Numbered from the stretch's first letter, positions 44,621-55,825 are shown. The stretch is DNA of 64,000 nt from Brachypterus glaber (GCA_958510825.1 OY294051.1:4620353-4684352), one strand, 5' to 3'. Numbers and translations are program-made. The notes: a model not told the origin generated them from the letters alone.

Positions 44621-45561
44621 TGGCCCTTTAAAAATGGTGCATTTTTAGGACAACATAGCTCCATTAGGATTGATTTTTGAAAGTACCTGTGTATGAGATT
44701 TTTTTTAGTTATATTAAAATGCCACAATTTAGCACCAAAATAAAACATAGTAAAATTTTGACCTTTTGGCCTTTTGCGATGTATGTATGGATGTCCGGTT
44801 TTATTTACCCACTTCCAAAACAACTAGATACTTTAAATTTAAAATATACATGGAGTATCCCCCGCGAAAAAAAAACAAAACTTAACCTACGATCCCCATA
44901 TATGCATAAGCAAAAAGAATAGAAAAGTTGAAAAAAAAAATTCAAAAATTGACCATGAAATTATTGTCAAAATATAAAGGCTCTAGCTTCAAGCTTCTTT
45001 TTAACCACGATGACTCAAAAACGCTTTTTTTGTACTTACAAATTGGGGCGGGGTAAGGGGACCAAAAAACATTTTTTCAATATAATTTTTCGAAACAAAG
45101 ATTTTTTTTATTTTAGCGTCAGTATTTTTTTATTCTCTTTTTTCTTCCCGACATTGAAATGTACCCATTTGTATAATGAGTTTTTGCAAAACGAATGCAA
45201 ATTTTCACAGGTCGTAGTACTAAGCACACTTTTCATGACTTATTCCCAACACGGAGCGACGTGGAAATGAGAAGATCCAAGTCTTTAAATGACGCACAAT
45301 GGAAAGATTTTATTTAAGATATTTTTGATTTATAATTTTAGGACCAGGACTCTTTCTGGAAAATTTTTCGATCGAATTATTCTTCCTTGAATTAATATAC
45401 GGACAAGAAGAAGTGACATACGGAAATACGAAAATTCGGAGGGACGGACTTTTTTTCAGTTTAAAATGTTTTTAAGTTACGTTATTATTTTAAAAATTGT
45501 GAATATTTGTATTTTTTTATGTGTACAATGTGCACTGCACATCGCTTCCTTGTTAAAAAAA

Positions 45562-45911
45562 TATTTTTTCCAATACATACAGATAATGAGACAATTACCA
45601 GCTTTATTTTAAATAGATAAACTCAATAATAACCCCCGCGTAGCTTTTACTTTATTGAGTGGATAATTATTTATTTTACCCACTCAACTGTCACTTGTCA
45701 AATTATTTTCTTGTAAATGTTATTAAAATTTTTAATAAAAATATGAATTCCTAAGCTATTTATTGGATAAAACCTTGTATGGCACTCATGGGTAAACCGA
45801 TATTGCCCTCTCGAAAATTAACCTGCTTGGCTGACGCATCGCAGGTTAATTTTCTCATGGGCAATATCTTACTTTACCCACTAGTACCATAAATAACTAT
45901 TTTCACTTAAA
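45562..45911 (-). mobile_element. Two-hairpin MITE, copy 2
   Basis: Reverse copy of 5789-6128, with both hairpins retained. The CpG-rich apex reads GGCTGACGCATCGC here. Confidence 0.75.
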
Positions 45912-46054
45912 TCAATGTACAGCTATAATTAAAAAAAAAAAAAATTAAAAAAAATAATTAAACAAAAATTTTTCAAAAAATGTTTTTTTTTTTCAAAAAA
46001 AGGTTTTTTTTATGAAACGAAAAATATTGAAAAAAAAATATATTTTTGAAAAAA

Positions 46055-46290
46055 AATGTTTTTACCCTATTTTAACCCCTTATCCCAATCCGATTTTTAC
46101 CAAAAACCACCCCAGCCTAGAACTTTAGATAATTATAATCAACCTGTGGTCCAAATTTGAAGTCTTTAGCCCGAAGCGTTCTTGAGTTATCGTGGTCACA
46201 ACTTTCCCGGACACACAGATAGACCGACAGACTGATTTTTTTTTTACGGAAATCGTATTTTTTTGGACATAAAACGTCCATAAGCGAAAA
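46055..46290 (+). repeat. GACA-type repeat (family 2)
   Basis: TTTACCCTATTTTAACCCC, ACCAAAAACCACCCCAGCC, CTGTGGTCCAAATTTGAAG, GTTCTTGAGTTATCGTGGTC, CACAGATAGACCGACAGAC, GGAAATCGTATTTTTTTGG. It is the closest to a consensus among the copies here. Confidence 0.75.
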
Positions 46291-47028
46291 AAAAACAAAT
46301 AAAAAAATTCAAAATTGTTTTACTAACGCAAGACTTGTCTTAAATTATTGACCTGTATTTTATTCCTAAAGCCACTGTGCTTTACGGCAATAAACTCCTA
46401 AACGAATACATCTTAGCAGAGGGTTTCAAATGAATAATCCCGACTTATATCGTATGGAATAATTATGAGAAATGTACCGACTCGTCGTACGGATTTATGC
46501 AAAGTGGATAATTAATAGCAAATACGTGTTTGTTTTCAATTATGGGAACTATTTATTACATCGGCACTTAGTGCTAATAAGAGTGCCGATGTATTGAAAT
46601 ATTCGCCGAAAAGTCAAAATCTTTGACTACGTTTTTTTTCACATTTCTCGACGTATAAAGACCAATCTGAGTAGAAATCAGTAAAAAAAAAATTTGCGTC
46701 AGTCTGTCTGTCTGTCTGTCTGTCTGTCTGGGTGTAACTCTATAACTCCATTTCTACATGAGATATCGACGGCGGTTTTTTGCATATTGTTTCTTATCGT
46801 ATTTCGAAGAGCTGATTAGATTTTGGGGGTCAACGATTGGGGTTAAGGGGGTAAAAATAGGGTAAAACTCACTTTAGTGTTTTTTGTTCATAATTAAGGC
46901 AATTATTATTGTATTTGGTTAATTTAGCACTTATATAAAAGATAATTTTAAATTGGTCAAAAAACGTTTTTCTAAAACGCATTGTTTTCGTTTGGAGTTT
47001 AAAGCAGTAAAAGGTTTTTTTAGCATAT

Positions 47029-47640
47029 CGTCTTGTAAATTTCAGGACGTCGTATCTCAATTTTTTTTCGATTTTGAGATTTTGGATTTAAACGCTTTAT
47101 ATTATTAATTTACATCTAAAAAATAAGTTTCACCTGCTATTTTTTTTAAATAACAAAAATATAAGCAAAATAGTAACGTCGTATCTTAGATGATTACAGA
47201 TTAATAAATTTTAAAACCTCGTATCTCTTAAATCTAGTTAACTGATTTGGAACGCACCTTTTGCATATATATTTTGTTCTATGAATCCACCGATCAGCTG
47301 ATCGGTGTTTGAATCAACCTTGGCAAAATGACAGTTTGAATAACACTGCGCATGCGAAGCAAGAGGTGCGTTCCGCTAATAATGTTTCAAAACTCGTATC
47401 TTAAAAAAAAATTATTAATTTTGAGCATCAAAATGTCGTATCTATAAACATTAGGTTTTTATTTGTATTTATTTATTTTATACACAATAAAATGACTTAA
47501 GGTAAGTTAATCATTATAAATGTATTAAGTTTATATTAAAAAAGTACATTTTCAGCCTATGAATAATGCGAAAAAGAGTTATTTCTCATTCCTGTAAAGT
47601 TGTCTTTTTTGAGATACGACGTCCTGAAATTTATAAGACG
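47029..47640. mobile_element. 612-bp MITE nested in the GACA element, ATAT target duplication
   Basis: CGTCTTGTAAATTTCAGGAC and the following GTCGTATCTC are inverted at the right end with one mismatch (30-bp TIRs). ATAT is duplicated at 47025-47028 and 47641-47644, and the uninterrupted copies provide the empty site. Inside, TCGTATCT recurs at about 47050, 47179, 47219, 47394, 47435 and (inverted) 47611. A further small MITE is nested at 47249-47374. No transposase. Confidence 0.85.
47249..47374. mobile_element. Nested MITE with GGAACGCACCT termini
   Basis: GGAACGCACCTTTTGC at the left and AGAGGTGCGTTCC at the right; the centre has the perfect palindrome CCGATCAGCTGATCGG. It is a second-level insertion inside 47029-47640. 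Confidence 0.7.
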
Positions 47641-48049
47641 ATATCTCACATATTTATAACCCGATTTCAAAAAATTATATTTTAAATAAATGCTCTTTTT
47701 AAGCCATATATAAAATTTTACATGCAGTTTTTTGCTAGAATATAATGTTTATATAAAGATACAGAATTTAAAATCAAACAAAACACCTAGTTTTAAATTT
47801 GCAAACTAGATGGCTCTAGTGTACAATACTGCCGATGTTTTGACAGGGTGCTTGCAACGTTTCTTCTAGTTAATTTATGAAGTTTTTGGTTTTAACACAC
47901 AGAAAAGATCGCGGCGTGCTGCAGTAATTGCTTTCCCTTTTTGAAAATGTTCCAAATTTCGGAAAGCCTTGTATTCGTTCAAAAATTTTCAACTTTTTTT
48001 TCGCGTTTTATGACTCACGGCATTCCTAAAAGATTAATGAGATGAAGTA

Positions 48050-48140
48050 GCTCTAAAGAAAAATCTGATTATGAATCATGGTAGCAGAAGGTCTACACAT
48101 TACAGAACCATTTTTAGCTAAACACAGAAAACTTATTTCA
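48050..48140 (-). repeat. Short dispersed repeat, inverse of 5599-5689
   Basis: About 90 bp, CATGGTAGCAGAAGGTCTAC. A 118-codon open frame starts in it and runs into the tandem repeat beyond, so that frame is not a gene. Confidence 0.6.
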
Positions 48141-48142
48141 CA

Positions 48143-48560
48143 AAAATTTGAAAATTGCTATATAGGCGTTTTTGAGGTTGCTGAAATTGAATCTGATAAT
48201 AAAACATTTCTAATTCCACCCCCACGAGGGGAGGGGGTAAATATTTTTAAATATTTTCAATATTTTCGTCGAAATTTGTATATAGGGGTTTTTGGAGACG
48301 ACGAAACTAAAATTTCTCTAATTCCACCCCGTAAAGGGCGGGGGGTGTTTTTCGTAAAAATTGGTATATTGGGGTTTTTTAGGTTGCTGAGAGTGAATCT
48401 GATAATAAAAAACCACCCCCTTAGAGGCGGATAGTTTTCTTGAAAATTGATACATTATGGTTTTTCAGGTCGCTAAAACTGAATTTTAAAATGTTTTTTT
48501 TTCTAAATCCACCTCCTAAAGGGCGGGGTGTAGTTTTCGTGAAAATTCGTACTTTTTTTA
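48143..48560 (+). repeat. Degenerate tandem repeat, four ~100-bp units
   Basis: Each unit has a TATAGGCGTTTTTGAGGTTG-like start, CTAATTCCACC, and a GGGCGGGGGG block (near 48222, 48318, 48412, 48518). Spacing is uneven, 75-110 bp. The repetitive 118-residue translation reflects this and has no domain. Confidence 0.65.
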
Positions 48561-49906
48561 CTAAATCGAAATAAAATTAAAAAATATATAAAATTTTTCT
48601 AAAAAAAAAAAATAATTTATTTATTTTTTTTGAATATTAAAAAAAGAATGGAATAAAAAATCGCAAAAAAAATGCAAAAAAAATCATAAAAAATCAATTC
48701 AAAGTGGGTTAAGTATGGTAAGGGGTTAAAACGAGTAAAAGTTATTGATTATTGATTTTTTATAGTGCACCAAAAATTAATTTTACGGAACCAGTTTTTT
48801 CAGGTAGGCAGATTTATGTGTACCACATAATTAAAATTAAAATTTAATTACAAGCTTGTTTTCAATTATGTGGTCACGTGAGTATAGGTGCAATATTGGA
48901 TATTTACATTTAATCAAACACTGTGCCTACTTGATTGCATGGTTGATTAAAACAATTATGTTGTTTTCCCGTACAAATCCCTTGTATTATCGTGAAAAAA
49001 CGTATTTTTGTTTAATTTTATTTTTCCTATTATAACCTGTTATGAGATAAGTGAAAAACCTGCGTAAAAAATACTCAATAAATATTACTTTCCCAGAGCA
49101 AAGGCTTGCGTTAATATATATATATATATATACATATATATTTTTTTTTTGAACTATTTTTTTATATTTTTTTCACTTTTCTCGAATTTTTATATCTTAA
49201 AAAGTTAATTTCCGTAAAAAATTATGTCTGTCGATATTTCTGCCTGTCCTAAATATTTAGACCATAGACCAAACCAAAACCCAAGGTTCTAGGCTGGAAT
49301 TATGTTTGTTTTTTTTTTGATTTTTTGATTTTTTGAAAAAAGAAACTTGTTTTCAAAAAAAAAAAATTGAAAATTTTATCTAAAAAAGATATTTAAGCAT
49401 TTTTTTTTGTTGATTGTTGAATGTTTTTTGTTCATTTTGATGAATCTAGGCCTATAGCCTAAGACAGGATGTCGTATCTGATATTTTAACCTTGTTCAAA
49501 ATGAACGATTTTCTAAATAAGAAAAGGTAAAAAATTCTAAAAAGTGCTTATTTTAGCTTCTAGAATGGGTTAAATTTTTTTGGACCTTTTACACTATACT
49601 ATTAAAAAACATGACAAGGCTCCTAGATAAATACAGAACCGTCACGTCAAATGTAAAATATCAAACATTTTTTGTTTTTTTTTATTTTATTTATTTTGTT
49701 TTGTTTTTTTTTATTACTCTTATATTATATACTTATATTCTGGGATCACAAAAGGGTTAAAAAAATATAAATAACAAGTCAACTTACATATTAATCCGGA
49801 CAACATGTTTCATAAATTTAAAATTAAGTACTAATTTTGGATTTAAGTTTGGACTTAATACTTGAACAGGAGCTTGCATTTTCCCATGCTTAATTTTTAT
49901 TTATTT
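48561..49906. other. Low-complexity AT-rich DNA with GACA-type debris
   Basis: A (TA)n run lies at about 49113-49140. A decayed reverse piece of GACA family 2 is visible at about 49205-49310 (TTAGACCATAGACC, GTTCTAGGCTGG). No gene was recognised. Confidence 0.45.
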
Positions 49907-50405
49907 TTTCTATTTTGCGACTCTTATAAGCTCATAATCACACGCATTTTGCGTGTTATTATAGGCCCATAAGAGGTATCTACTTTTTTTTCTTTTGGGT
50001 TGGCAACAGAGAAAAGCCTATCGCTTGAAGTTTTCTGTGCAAATGTCAATGTCACTTTAATGTTTAATTTTCTACAGAATTTTGTGTTTAGGTTATTTTT
50101 TACCGTGTTGAAATTGTGTCTTGGTTAATTGCAGTGAAAAAATGAAGAGATGACTATAAAATATATCAAAATATAATTTGTTCTTGGAATTTTAAACATA
50201 ACATAAAAATCCCTAAATCAGTCATCAATTTAAATGTAAGTTTTTTTTTAGAGCAAAATAGAAAAAATTGTATAAAGCACTCGTTTCATAACACGTTTTT
50301 AGCGCACTAGTACTTTAGAAAACTCGCCGCAACCGGCTCGTTTTCTAAACTTGTACTCGTGTGCTAAAAACGTATGTTAGGAAACTAGTACTTTAATATA
50401 GTATT
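49907..50405 (-). mobile_element. Hairpin-ended element (~500 bp), copy 2
   Basis: Reverse copy of 14004-14506, with both hairpins (CACGCATTTTGCGTG and GTTTTTAGCGCACTAGTAC) retained. Confidence 0.75.
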
Positions 50406-50892
50406 TTACATTTAAAAAAAGTTTAAATGGTTAATTAAAAAAAGTATAATTTTTGGCAGTGTCGACAGTTTATATTATTTTATTTACAAATGGGAAAACA
50501 TTGATCATATTCTGTCGTTAGACAATACTAAATAATTTAAAAAAAATAAAAAACGTTTAAAAATATTATGTAGCAATATGCTGACGAAGTTATTCTACAG
50601 TTGCAATTATCTATATAAGGAAATTCGGAACAATCACCCGCTGAGTATACGAGGTAATCTAAAAATACCTGAATCTTGAAGATGATAGATTCCGAAATTT
50701 CTGTAAGACTAACATTTTCGAAATAAAAAGATTTTTAAGCATTTTGATAAGATTTCTGAGGTTTGTGAAAAATATTGGAAATCTTGTCGATAGTTACCGA
50801 GATTTTTTTTGAATTATTAATGATTTTTGAAAGACTTCCAAAAATTAGTACACGGACTTAACATAGTAGTTCACCCCTTGACTAATATTTTA

Positions 50893-51304
50893 ATGGCGAT
50901 TTCTTCCGTTAGATTAGACAGGGACAAAAGTTCTACTCAAAAAGGATAGAAGACATACATACACTCCCACTTCCACCCAACCAACCAAATTCTGTATTTG
51001 TTCTTTGTTGAAGAAATACAATATTTACTTGGCCGGGCGAAAAGTGTAACTATATTATTTTTATTAAAGACATTACTGGCGCCATCTAAATTTTAGTAGA
51101 ATTATCTTATTCTACAGATTCACATTAGCTATGTTCGTTCGTGCCGCTCAGTGCTACACTTTCCGGCCAACCAAATAAATACTGTATTTGTTGTATGAAA
51201 AACAAATACAGTATTTATTTGGTTGGCTGGAAAGTGTAACACAAATGAGATAGAGATAGGGTAGACGTCTTTTGTTTCATAATTCTAGTTGTAGAGAGCT
51301 CCAT
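50893..51304 (-). mobile_element. Double-hairpin MITE, copy 3 (412 bp)
   Basis: Nearly identical to 22850-23261 in the same orientation. It lies about 220 bp beyond the 3' end of the cathepsin gene. Confidence 0.85.
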
Positions 51305-51525
51305 TTTAACAGCATCGTGTTATGCATATGCACAGTAACCCACTTTTAGACCGCCAGCCAGCCAGCCAAAAAAAAAGAAAACGTCTAAATGTTGCTTACT
51401 GTGTTTTGAAAAGTAGCATACCAGATCTAAGGAAGAGATTACCTGGTATCCGGATCAATATGTAAGTTGACTTTTGGTTTTGGAAGCAGCTTCGTATATT
51501 TTTTGTATTTAATAGTAAAACAAAT

Positions 51526-52569
51526 TTAAACTAGAGCATATGCTGCATAATTAGAAACTCCACATCTGTTCTTATGTCTTCTTAATCTCATATATCCATT
51601 CTCCCCCCAATGCTTACCCCACCAGTTTTTCAAAATCCAAGCGTCCTTAGTATACCCCACAATCAGCATCGCATGATTCACCGTATTCGACGTGCAAGCT
51701 ACGTCATCATATATCCCCGAGTGATACAGCTGAAACGTATGAGGAGCTGCGTTTATTGAAGCTGCAACTGGACCGATTTTAGCTATAGCTACTTCTAGAG
51801 CCCTTTCATCTCTGGAGGGTAGGATAGCCCAGGATGTTACGTTTACAATTGCTTTATGCTTATTAAACTTACATTTCTGTTGTTTTGCTAGATAAGGATA
51901 ATCAACAAAAGCTTCAAGTCCTCCAACTTGATCCAAATATTTTAAAGTATTTCTTAAAGAACCACCTCCACATCCATAATTTCCACTTGATACACTACAG
52001 TCAACTATTTGTTGCGAACTTAATGGTATTAACTTATGGGTTTGTTTAAAAATTTGCCCTTGCACAACTCCAGCTATACTGAAAGCATAACAAGAACCAC
52101 AATCTCTTTGATTGTAACTTGGAGTATCAAACCCTTTTTTTATCCAGTTGATTTCTTCTGGCAGATGGTGCATGTTAAGATGAAAATTACTCACTAGATT
52201 CACTGGTGTTTTTCTGTGTCTACTTTTCGTTAGTTTCACCATTTTTTGTAAATAAGATGATTGGGACATGTCACTTAAATAATTGTCTTTTATGGTAAAT
52301 GAATGTAAACCTTGAGCTGCTTCCTCATTGTGTTTTCGAATTTTTGCCATATTTTCTTCCCAAGCTGCTCTTTTTGTTGAATCGTGTATGCCTGTGTACG
52401 TTTTATTAAATTTTTCTTTGAATGTATTCCATCTGGTTTCTAATTCTTCTTCAAATTTTTCTTTAAATTGACTCCAGTCAGCGTCCAATTCTGTTGGTTG
52501 GAAATGTTGCATTTTTGAACATTTTATGAAAAATATTAAATAAATATACACAAAAAAATGAGAATTCAT
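51526..52569 (-). CDS. Cathepsin L-like cysteine protease (papain family C1A)
   Basis: The 347-residue protein is in one uninterrupted frame. Residues 1-18 are a hydrophobic signal-peptide-like start. About 45-110 are the I29 propeptide inhibitor with an ERFNIN-type pattern (W, N73, I77, HN at 80-81). The mature domain starts near LPEEINW (136-142). Catalytic residues are Gln154 (oxyanion hole), Cys160 in DCGSCYAFS, His299 in NHAMLIVGY and Asn315 in LKNWWG. Cys191/200-type disulfide residues and the GCGGG loop are present. Deviations are Tyr161 where most have Trp, Arg155 for Gly, and Trp316 for Ser. It should be a secreted or lysosomal endopeptidase; digestive cathepsins of this kind are numerous in beetles. 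ATTAAA, a polyadenylation-signal variant, lies 12-18 bp past the stop on minus. No introns suggests either a retrocopy or an intron-poor family member. Confidence 0.95.
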   Translation of the reverse strand: MNSHFFVYIYLIFFIKCSKMQHFQPTELDADWSQFKEKFEEELETRWNTFKEKFNKTYTGIHDSTKRAAWEENMAKIRKHNEEAAQGLHSFTIKDNYLSDMSQSSYLQKMVKLTKSRHRKTPVNLVSNFHLNMHHLPEEINWIKKGFDTPSYNQRDCGSCYAFSIAGVVQGQIFKQTHKLIPLSSQQIVDCSVSSGNYGCGGGSLRNTLKYLDQVGGLEAFVDYPYLAKQQKCKFNKHKAIVNVTSWAILPSRDERALEVAIAKIGPVAASINAAPHTFQLYHSGIYDDVACTSNTVNHAMLIVGYTKDAWILKNWWGKHWGENGYMRLRRHKNRCGVSNYAAYALV

Positions 52570-53040
52570 GTTATAATTAAACTTTTTAAATATTACAATT
52601 CGTTACTTTATTTTACATATATTTTTGGCAAACTAATAGCTAATAAAATGATTAAAATTAAAAGCATACAGTAATTTGCTGACGAAGGCATTAGACAGTT
52701 CATGTTACACTCACTAACATACAGGGGAATTAGGAACAATATACAAGGGTATTCATAATAGGTATTTTTTTATTTTTTTTTATTTGTTTTTATTCATTTA
52801 TTATAAAAAATGCTATTATCACGTACATTTATCGAAATTCGTTGCTAGTAAAGTTTGAAAACAATTATTTTTAAATATCATTAAGAATTAATTTTTTTTT
52901 TGATTTCCAAGTAAAAAAAAATTATATACATTTTTGAGATATGTAATAAAAGACCTTTTATATGATACTCAACTTGATAGGGATAAAAGATTGCCAAAAT
53001 TAAATTTTTGATTTTTTTGCAAAAAAATAAAAGCGAAATC
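52570..53040. promoter_or_regulatory. Upstream region of the cathepsin gene
   Basis: AT-rich, with an AATATATG TATA-like stretch about 50 bp upstream of the start codon on minus (near 52617-52624). A segment at about 52665-52750 (GCTGACGAAG, GAATTAGGAACAAT) resembles 50570-50640 beyond the gene's 3' end in the same orientation. No defined transcription-factor site can be claimed. Confidence 0.3.
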
Positions 53041-53049
53041 GACGTTTTT

Positions 53050-53300
53050 GATAGAAAACTTTACGTTAATAATATTTTACTTTCCCCAAGGAAAGTGTGG
53101 TGTCGTCTGTTGGTCTGTCGGACAGACTCTGTCTGTCTATGTTTCCGGGACATTTGTGAACACCATAACTCACGAACGGTTCGAGCTAAAAATTTCAAAT
53201 TTGAACCATAGTTTGTTTATCCAAAATTCTAGGCTGGGAGTTTTTTTTCAAAACAATTTTTTTTTCAATTTACTTTTCGTGCCACAAAAAAGAAACTTAA
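53050..53300 (-). repeat. GACA-type repeat (family 2), diverged reverse copy
   Basis: Reading plus: CTGTCTGTCTATGTTTCCGG, CACCATAACTCACGAACGG, TTGAACCATAG, CCAAAATTCTAGGCTGGGA, the complement of the family order. Overlapping open frames of 67 and 93 codons are artefacts of the repeat. Confidence 0.6.
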
Positions 53301-53479
53301 AGAAAATTGAAAAAATTTTTTTTTTTTAATTTTCTTTAATTTTTTTTTTTATTTTCGTTTTGATTTTAATGAACCGAGGCCTATTATAGGGGAAAGTTGG
53401 CAGTAGTTTTCTTTCTTGTAAAAATACAAGGTTTCTCCGATTTTTTTTTTTTAATTTAAAAAAAAAATACATGTAGTAT

Positions 53480-54068
53480 AAAAATAGTTATTTATATACC
53501 AAGGGACTAAACTAGCTGTTTTAGTCCCGGTGCATTAGTGTTTCCTGAGCGAGCGTAGCGAGGGACTAAAACAGCCAAGTTTAGTCCTGAGGTATATACA
53601 CTATTTTTTGCATGACCAAACATTATTTAGGTAGGTAGATAAAATTAAAATTAAAAACCACGCGTTTAAAATCGGTTGTTTTATTTTCGTAATTTAATCA
53701 AGATGCCTGTAAATTGCGAAAAGTCAGTTTCATGGCTATCGCGATTTCAATTGTTTTATGGTTGATACAAACGTCAAAAATATGGACGAAGATGATAAAT
53801 TTTAAGTTATGTAAAAATTGTTAAAACAATGTTATTTTTAAAGGTTTTCTTTGTTAAAATCAAATAAATTGGTTTGAATCGCTAATTTATTACAAAACAC
53901 CACCAAACCTAATTTTTGAACCAGCAAAGCACATAGTAAGTATAATATTTTAATATTATCAAGGTTGCCGTGATTTTTATTCCCTAGGGAGAAAAACGGA
54001 AAGTTTAGTCCCGAAAATGAAAGCGTGTAAAATTAGGTTTTAGTCTTGGTCGTGCAAAAAATATTTTA
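53480..54068 (+). mobile_element. Foldback-headed non-autonomous element, copy 2
   Basis: Same orientation as 4513-5120 and similar throughout. The hairpin apex is shorter (GAGCGAGCGTAGCGAGGG). Ends are AAAATAGTTATTTATATACC and CTTGGTCGTGCAAAAAATAT. Confidence 0.75.
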
Positions 54069-54868
54069 TCTGACATTTTACTAAAACGTAATAATCGTCA
54101 GAGCTAGTTATGTTAAAATAGTAATTTGAAAATCCAATTTTGAAAGGTACGAACATTAAAACCAAATAAATTAAATCCCAACTTTGTATTCATTAGGACG
54201 CGAATTTTCAAATTTATGTTTGCTTGTGTCAAACTTCGCTATGAATTTATAATATTTGAAAGTTTGCGCTGGTGGCAGGTAGCGTTGAAATTGAAAGAGC
54301 AACAAGCGACATTATTAAAGAATATATTTTTATACGCGTATATAGCGTGATACAAAAACGAGAAATAAAACTTTAAGAGATTTTAATATTTTAAAATATA
54401 CAATAACAAATGTTTTTTTATACGATTAATTCAAACATATGGTTTAGTCAATTTAACATTTAATTTGATTTAGCAACATATACCAGCCACATGTTTATTA
54501 AAAACCTCGCGTGCGCCAATAACGTCTATAATGAACCTAGTATTTTAATACACTATTTTTCACCACCAGCCTAAAAGCACATCTTTATTACTGTTCTTTT
54601 CATTGGTATAAATATTATTTATCTACCTATGACGTCAGAGGTTCTAAAAATAATGAAATTGCACCATGGTTAATAATGAATTTTTATTCGGCTGTTTTGG
54701 CATCTGACGTTTCACTTAATTATTAAATTACATTGCTATTTACAAGTGTCTTTAGGCACCAAATTTATTTATTGCATGATAAATTAAAAAATATTAACTA
54801 AATTAGTACCTATAAAACATGTTTTACAAAAAACACTCAGAAAAGTGAAAATCATTGGTCCATTATAT
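54069..54868. other. Intergenic DNA, no gene recognised
   Basis: AT-rich sequence without a partner in the window and without coding signal. Confidence 0.35.
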
Positions 54869-54991
54869 TCAACCATAGATACAACCCCCATATATTGATT
54901 TTTGAGGCAATAGATTCTCCCTCACAGTTTTCGCCTGTCCCCTTACTTCTGGGGGAGTACCAGAATCATCACTTTGCATTGCACTTTCCAT
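54869..54991 (-). pseudogene. 40-codon fragment, possible tyrosine-recombinase-type N terminus
   Basis: On minus, AAAATGG opens a frame beginning MESAMQSDDSGTPPE and including KTVRENLLPQKS before a stop. The NLLPxKS phrase resembles the start of SAM-like domains in insect Crypton/tyrosine-recombinase-type proteins, from recall of the pattern only. The similarity is short and the frame ends abruptly, so this is at best a relic or first exon. Confidence 0.25.
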
Positions 54992-55236
54992 TTTTATATA
55001 TTTTATCACACTTAACACAGATACACTTTCTAACTTAATAATTTTAGCAGATCACCAGAAAATTTCTGCCAGAAATGTCATGTTATTCATTTGTTTTTTT
55101 AATGGCCGCGAACGGCCAGCGTGATATTTTAAATTTATAAGCTTTTTTATTAAATTTTAGTAAAATAAATAAATAAATAGGTAATTAATTGTACTGGTAG
55201 TGAATAAAATAATATATTTTCCACGTGAGTGAAGCT

Positions 55237-55812
55237 TTAACATTTTAGACCGCGTCTTGCGGGCTTCGCGCTANNNNNNNNNNNNNNNNNNNNNNNNNNN
55301 NNNNNNNNNNNNNNNNNNNNNNNNNNNNNNNNNNNNNNNNNNNNNNNNNNNNNNNNNNNNNNNNNNNNNNNNNNNNNNNNNNNNNNNNNNNNNNNNNNNN
55401 NNNNNNNNNNNNNNNNNNNNNNNNNNNNNNNNNNNNNNNNNNNNNNNNNNNNNNNNNNNNNNNNNNNNNNNNNAGTTTCAAAGACTTGCAACCTGATCCT
55501 GTCGTATCTGACACACTCGGCTAAGTAATGAGAGGATGTTTCATCCTCTTCGCACTCTGGGCATAGTGGACTCTCTAGAATCCGCATTGTTGCCAGGTGC
55601 TTCCTTAGCCTGCAGTGGCCCGTGAGGACCCCTACAAGTTGTCTGAGTGCAGTTCTTCCTTTTTCCAGCAACCAGTCGGTCTTTGATTTGCTTGGGCCAG
55701 CCAGGAAGTCCCTAGCTTGCCGGCAACCGTCGACCGCTCTCCATTGCTCCTTTAGCTTGGTATAAGCCCACTCATCGAGAGCGGTCTTTACCTGCTTCCT
55801 TACTTTATACAC
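55237..55812 (-). pseudogene. C-terminal part of a LINE polyprotein, interrupted by gap
   Basis: The minus-strand frame gives 113 readable residues, then the 200-N gap, then about a dozen residues to a stop. Readable parts include LTGHCRLRKHLATM and a zinc-knuckle-like CPECEEDETSSHYLAEC (Cys84, Cys87, His95, Cys100), the pattern that ends the pol protein of LINEs after reverse transcriptase and RNase H. The start Met is arbitrary; the reverse transcriptase is missing. GC content is higher than the neighbouring LINE, so it is a different and probably more recent element. The frame across N is not evidence. Confidence 0.7.
55274..55473. other. Assembly gap (200 N)
   Basis: Exactly 200 undetermined bases inside the LINE fragment; probably a placeholder. 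The true length of the fragment is unknown. Confidence 0.99.
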
Positions 55813-55825
55813 TAAGATTTATTAA

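Larger units (their letters stand above)
46556..47880 (-). mobile_element. GACA-family element, copy 2 (interrupted)
   Basis: Reverse copy of 2731-3412 and 62970-63620. Its terminal hairpin is at 46558-46599 and its CTGT run at about 46700-46732. It is split at 47028/47641 by a 612-bp insertion; joining the two sides regenerates the order seen in the other copies. Confidence 0.8.

Noticed and set aside
48078..48434. 118-codon frame with repetitive protein
   Set aside because: It starts in a dispersed repeat and continues through the degenerate ~100-bp tandem units; the repetition explains the open frame.
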